In this document: piece after piece, positions 62,113 through 64,000 of the stretch
Position numbering within the stretch: position 1 is the stretch's first letter
How the letters are laid out: the number at the start of each line of letters is the position of its first letter
Notes under the pieces: model-generated
Database searches by the model: none
The model's input: only the letters and a program-made list of their open reading frames with translations
Told to the model about the DNA's origin: nothing
Made by a program: the position numbers and the translations under genes
NCBI GenBank assembly: GCA_023423535.1
Contig: JAFAFL010000100.1
Span: 20,900 to 84,899 of the forward strand
DNA: 64,000 bases
Direction: 5' to 3'
From: Pseudomonadota bacterium
Lineage (GTDB): Bacteria; Myxococcota; Myxococcia; Myxococcales; Myxococcaceae

Positions 62113-62555
62113 CGGCACGAGCGATGAGCCTTTTGTCCGCGGTGATCCTCCTTTGCTGCACGGCGAGCGTGCGGGCGGAGGAGGACGTGGACGTGAGCAA
62201 GCTGTACGAGATCAGCACCGAGGGCACCTCGACGAAGCTCGAGGCCGGCAAGCCGGGCACCTTCGTCTTCCGGGTGAAGACGGTGGACGGCGCCTACATC
62301 TCCGACGAGGCGCCGCTGCGGATCGACCTCACCGGCAAGCACGTGAAGCCGGAGAAGGCGCGGCTGACGCTGGCGGACTCGGTGACGCGCAAGCCGGACC
62401 AGAAGCCGCCCCCGGATCCGCGCTTCGAGGTCCCGCTCGTGGCGGACGGCAAGGGCCAGGGCTCGATCGACGCGAAGGCCACGCTGTTCATCTGCACCGC
62501 GAAGCTCTGCGTGCGCCAGCAGCGGACCGTCTCCGTCCCCGTCGAGGTGAACTAG
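62109..62555 (+). CDS. Hypothetical secreted protein
   Basis: A 148-residue exported protein: signal peptide MTARAMSLLSAVILLCC with cleavage after VRA. The mature region is an immunoglobulin-like beta domain (PGTFVFRVKTVDGAYISDEAPLRIDL) ending in a C-x5-C pair within a strand (TLFICTAKLC). That C-terminal pattern is reminiscent of the N-terminal domain of DsbD-type thiol carriers, but it is not enough for a call. The ATG overlaps the RimK-like stop, and rlmB starts immediately after its stop, so the three genes are tightly packed. Confidence 0.7.
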   Translation: MTARAMSLLSAVILLCCTASVRAEEDVDVSKLYEISTEGTSTKLEAGKPGTFVFRVKTVDGAYISDEAPLRIDLTGKHVKPEKARLTLADSVTRKPDQKPPPDPRFEVPLVADGKGQGSIDAKATLFICTAKLCVRQQRTVSVPVEVN

Positions 62556-63353
62556 GTGTCGAGGCGGGAGGGGGCACACGAGAACGTCGTCTTCGGCATC
62601 AACCCGGTGCTCGAGCAGCTGCGGGCGCGGCCCGAGGGCGCCGAGCAGCTCTACCTCGCCGAGGGCATGGTGCCGAAGGCGCAGGCGGCGGAGATCCTCT
62701 CCCGGGCGAGGGATGCTGGGCTGAAGGTGCAGAAGCTCCCGCGCGAGCGCCTCCACGCGCTGGCCGGCGGCGGCGTCCACCAGGGCGTGGTGCTGGAGGT
62801 GAAGGAGTTCGAGTACCTCGAGCTGCCGGATCTCATCGACGCCGCGCGCGCGGACGAGGGGGGACGGCCGCCGCTCATCGTGCTGCTCGACGGGATCCAG
62901 GACCCGCAGAACTTCGGGGCCATCCTGCGCTCGGCGCACGCGCTGGGGGCGCACGGCGTGGTCATCCCCAAGGACCGGGCGGTGGGCGTGACCGGGGCGG
63001 TGCTGAAGGCCTCGGCGGGGGCGGCGGCGCACACGCCGGTGGCGCGGGTGACGAACCTGTCGCGGGCGCTGGAGGAGCTGAAGGAGGCAGGCTTCTGGAT
63101 CGCCGCCGCCGACCCGGAAGGGAACCAGGCGCTCCACGAGGCGAAGCTGGTCGGTGCGCTGGCCCTGGTGGTGGGGGCGGAGGGCCCCGGGGTGCGCAAG
63201 GGCGTGCTCGAGCACTGCGACTTCCGGCTGCGCATCCCCATGTCCGGCGAGGTGGCGAGCCTCAACGCGTCGGTCTCCGCGGCGCTCCTCCTCTATGAGG
63301 TCCAGCGGCAGCGGCTCTCGCCGGCGAAGGTTCCGGCAAAGGGCCAGAAGTAG
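62556..63353 (+). CDS. rlmB: 23S rRNA (guanosine-2'-O-)-methyltransferase RlmB
   Basis: A 265-residue SPOUT enzyme that methylates the 2'-O of G2251 (E. coli numbering) in 23S rRNA. An N-terminal RNA-binding substrate domain (VVFGINPVLEQLRARPEG, then GGGVHQGVVLEVKEF) precedes the knotted catalytic domain with motif 1 LDGIQDPQNFGAILRSA, motif 2 VVGAEGPGVRKGVL and motif 3 IPMSGEVASLNASVSAALLLYE. It starts with GTG directly after the preceding stop. It is followed by the tRNA-tuf operon. Confidence 0.94.
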   Translation: MSRREGAHENVVFGINPVLEQLRARPEGAEQLYLAEGMVPKAQAAEILSRARDAGLKVQKLPRERLHALAGGGVHQGVVLEVKEFEYLELPDLIDAARADEGGRPPLIVLLDGIQDPQNFGAILRSAHALGAHGVVIPKDRAVGVTGAVLKASAGAAAHTPVARVTNLSRALEELKEAGFWIAAADPEGNQALHEAKLVGALALVVGAEGPGVRKGVLEHCDFRLRIPMSGEVASLNASVSAALLLYEVQRQRLSPAKVPAKGQK

Positions 63354-63357
63354 CTGC

Positions 63358-63386
63358 TTGACTTCTGCAAAGGGGCACCTTAGAAG
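63358..63386 (+). promoter_or_regulatory. Sigma-70 promoter of the tRNA-tuf operon
   Basis: TTGACT (63358-63363) and TAGAAG (63381-63386) are spaced by exactly 17 bp, followed by a GC-rich discriminator as is common for stringently controlled stable-RNA promoters. The first tRNA begins 20 bp after the -10. It starts 5 bp after the rlmB stop. Confidence 0.7.
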
Positions 63387-63405
63387 CCGCGGCGCCTTTT
63401 CGGGT

Positions 63406-63478
63406 GCCGGTGTAGCTCAGTTGGTAGAGCACTCGCCTTGTAAGCGAAAGGTCGCGGGTTCGATCCCCGCCGCCGGCC
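63406..63478 (+). tRNA. tRNA-Thr (TGT)
   Basis: A 73-base cloverleaf; acceptor GCCGGTG pairs with CGCCGGC (one G-T pair), the T-loop is GGTTCGATCC, and the anticodon loop CTTGTAA gives TGT. The top pair of the anticodon stem is a C-A mismatch and the discriminator reads C, both unusual for tRNA-Thr. CCA is not encoded. Confidence 0.93.
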
Positions 63479-63585
63479 TGGGTGGCAGCGGCGGGAAGCG
63501 GAGCCGGAGCAGCAAAGCGGTGGAAGTTGTGGCGGTCGCAGGTAGGAAGCGGTAGGGAAGCGGTCGTTCGAGGAGAGTCAGAGTC

Positions 63586-63668
63586 GGAGGGGTACCCAAG
63601 CGGCCAAAGGGAGCAGACTGTAAATCTGCCGGCTCCGGCCTTCGCTGGTTCGAATCCAGCCCCCTCCA
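63586..63668 (+). tRNA. tRNA-Tyr (GTA)
   Basis: An 83-base class II tRNA with a long variable arm (CCGGCTCCGGCC region), acceptor GGAGGGG/CCCCTCC, discriminator A and anticodon loop CTGTAAA giving GTA. CCA is not encoded. It lies 107 bp after the first tRNA, the longest spacer in the cluster. Confidence 0.96.
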
Positions 63669-63679
63669 AGGTACACACC

Positions 63680-63752
63680 GCGGGAATAGCTCAGATGGTA
63701 GAGCGTCAGCCTTCCAAGCTGAATGTCGTGGGTTCGAATCCCATTTCCCGCT
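63680..63752 (+). tRNA. tRNA-Gly (TCC)
   Basis: Acceptor GCGGGAA pairs with TTCCCGC, discriminator T, T-loop GGTTCGAATCC; anticodon loop CTTCCAA gives TCC. CCA is encoded at 63753-63755. Confidence 0.96.
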
Positions 63753-63782
63753 CCAGATTGTAGTGAGTACAGACAGTTACAA

Positions 63783-63855
63783 GCCCTGATAGCTCAGTTG
63801 GCAGAGCGCGTCCTTGGTAAGGACGAGGTCATCAGTTCAATCCTGATTCAGGGCT
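63783..63855 (+). tRNA. tRNA-Thr (GGT)
   Basis: Acceptor GCCCTGA pairs with TCAGGGC, discriminator T, T-loop AGTTCAATCC; anticodon loop TTGGTAA gives GGT. CCA is encoded at 63856-63858. The tuf start codon follows 18 bp after the CCA, so tRNA processing releases the tuf message. Confidence 0.96.
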
Positions 63856-63876
63856 CCATTTTTCTGAGGGAGTGAG

Positions 63877-64000
63877 ATGAGCAAGGAAAAGTTCGACCGT
63901 TCGAAGCCCCACGTGAACATCGGCACCATCGGTCACGTGGACCACGGCAAGACCACCCTCACCGCGGCGATCACGAAGGTGCTGGCGAAGGCCGGCGGCG
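63877..64000 (+). CDS. tuf: Elongation factor Tu, 3'-truncated by the window
   Basis: The first 41 residues of EF-Tu: MSKEKFDRSKPHVNIGTIGHVDHGKTT includes the G1 P-loop GHVDHGKT. EF-Tu delivers aminoacyl-tRNA to the ribosome with GTP. A strong GAGGGAGTGAG ribosome site precedes the ATG. The gene follows four tRNAs in the same order as the E. coli thrU-tyrU-glyT-thrT-tufB operon. The remainder lies beyond the right edge. Confidence 0.98.
   Translation, partial: MSKEKFDRSKPHVNIGTIGHVDHGKTTLTAAITKVLAKAGG

Overview
The window is a GC-rich (roughly 70% by eye), gene-dense stretch of chromosome from a myxobacterium-like member of the Myxococcota. The supporting evidence is two proteins with MYXO-CTERM tails (a Gly-Cys-Gly-Cys element, a hydrophobic helix and an Arg cluster), an Asp-Ala-Gly-rich lipoprotein linker, a VWA lipoprotein very like the gliding-motility adhesin CglB, MopE-type calcium-binding repeats, many secreted lipoproteins, and long antisense open frames produced by GC-rich third codon positions. 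CglB and the overall style favour the Cystobacterineae side of the phylum, but genus cannot be read from the sequence.

Layout. 1-6.8 kb: a beta-propeller protein cut by the left edge, a DUF6178 protein, then an O-antigen ligase-like membrane protein, a GT4 glycosyltransferase and a membrane-anchored SDR. 6.8-11.3 kb (minus strand): a DjlA-like co-chaperone, an adenosine deaminase-family enzyme with altered substrate residues, pyrD and a cation/proton antiporter. 11.3-22.2 kb: one-carbon metabolism (folD, metF, gcvT, gcvH, gcvP) together with an ABC-2 exporter. A DUF2277 gene, an acyltransferase-SGNH gene and a cupin gene lie between gcvH and gcvP. 22.2-23.8 kb: a small accessory pocket with a PD-(D/E)XK nuclease joined to an EVE/PUA-like domain, next to a decayed DUF4185-like remnant. 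23.8-28.9 kb: a TonB-C-terminal protein, a small coiled-coil protein, 6-phosphogluconate dehydrogenase, a SpoIID-domain protein and tRNA-Cys.

28.9-36.4 kb: an acyl-CoA dehydrogenase, a subclass B1 metallo-beta-lactamase lipoprotein, an ECF sigma factor with an unusual anti-sigma/AgmX/DsbA fusion, a large secreted metalloprotease and a rhodanese-like protein. 36.4-44.8 kb: asd, fdxA, several secreted or hypothetical proteins, a LysR regulator divergent from an exported intradiol dioxygenase, an MFS transporter, a GNAT enzyme and a cupin. 44.8-52.6 kb: an MBOAT acyltransferase paired with a tandem-SGNH protein, the helicase HrpB and a SAM methyltransferase. 52.7-53.0 kb: a non-coding array of about 22-bp units with a 65-bp higher-order period. 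53.0-61.0 kb: an AT-hook protein, a HAD phosphatase, a matrixin-like protease, a DsrE protein, the CglB-like adhesin and a choice-of-anchor-L lipoprotein. 61.1-64.0 kb: a RimK-like ligase, rlmB, then the conserved tRNA-Thr/Tyr/Gly/Thr cluster leading into tuf, which is cut by the right edge.

Functional themes. The glycine cleavage genes feed methylene-THF to FolD and MetF. The surface and secretion theme (lipoproteins, MYXO-CTERM proteases, CglB, polysaccharide acyltransferases) fits a gliding predatory bacterium. The most unusual items are the sigma/anti-sigma-thioredoxin fusion with a strong internal translation start, the B1 beta-lactamase, the nuclease-EVE fusion, the 22/65-bp repeat array, and the deaminase that lacks two substrate-binding aspartates. 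No transposase, integrase, CRISPR array or phage gene was recognised.
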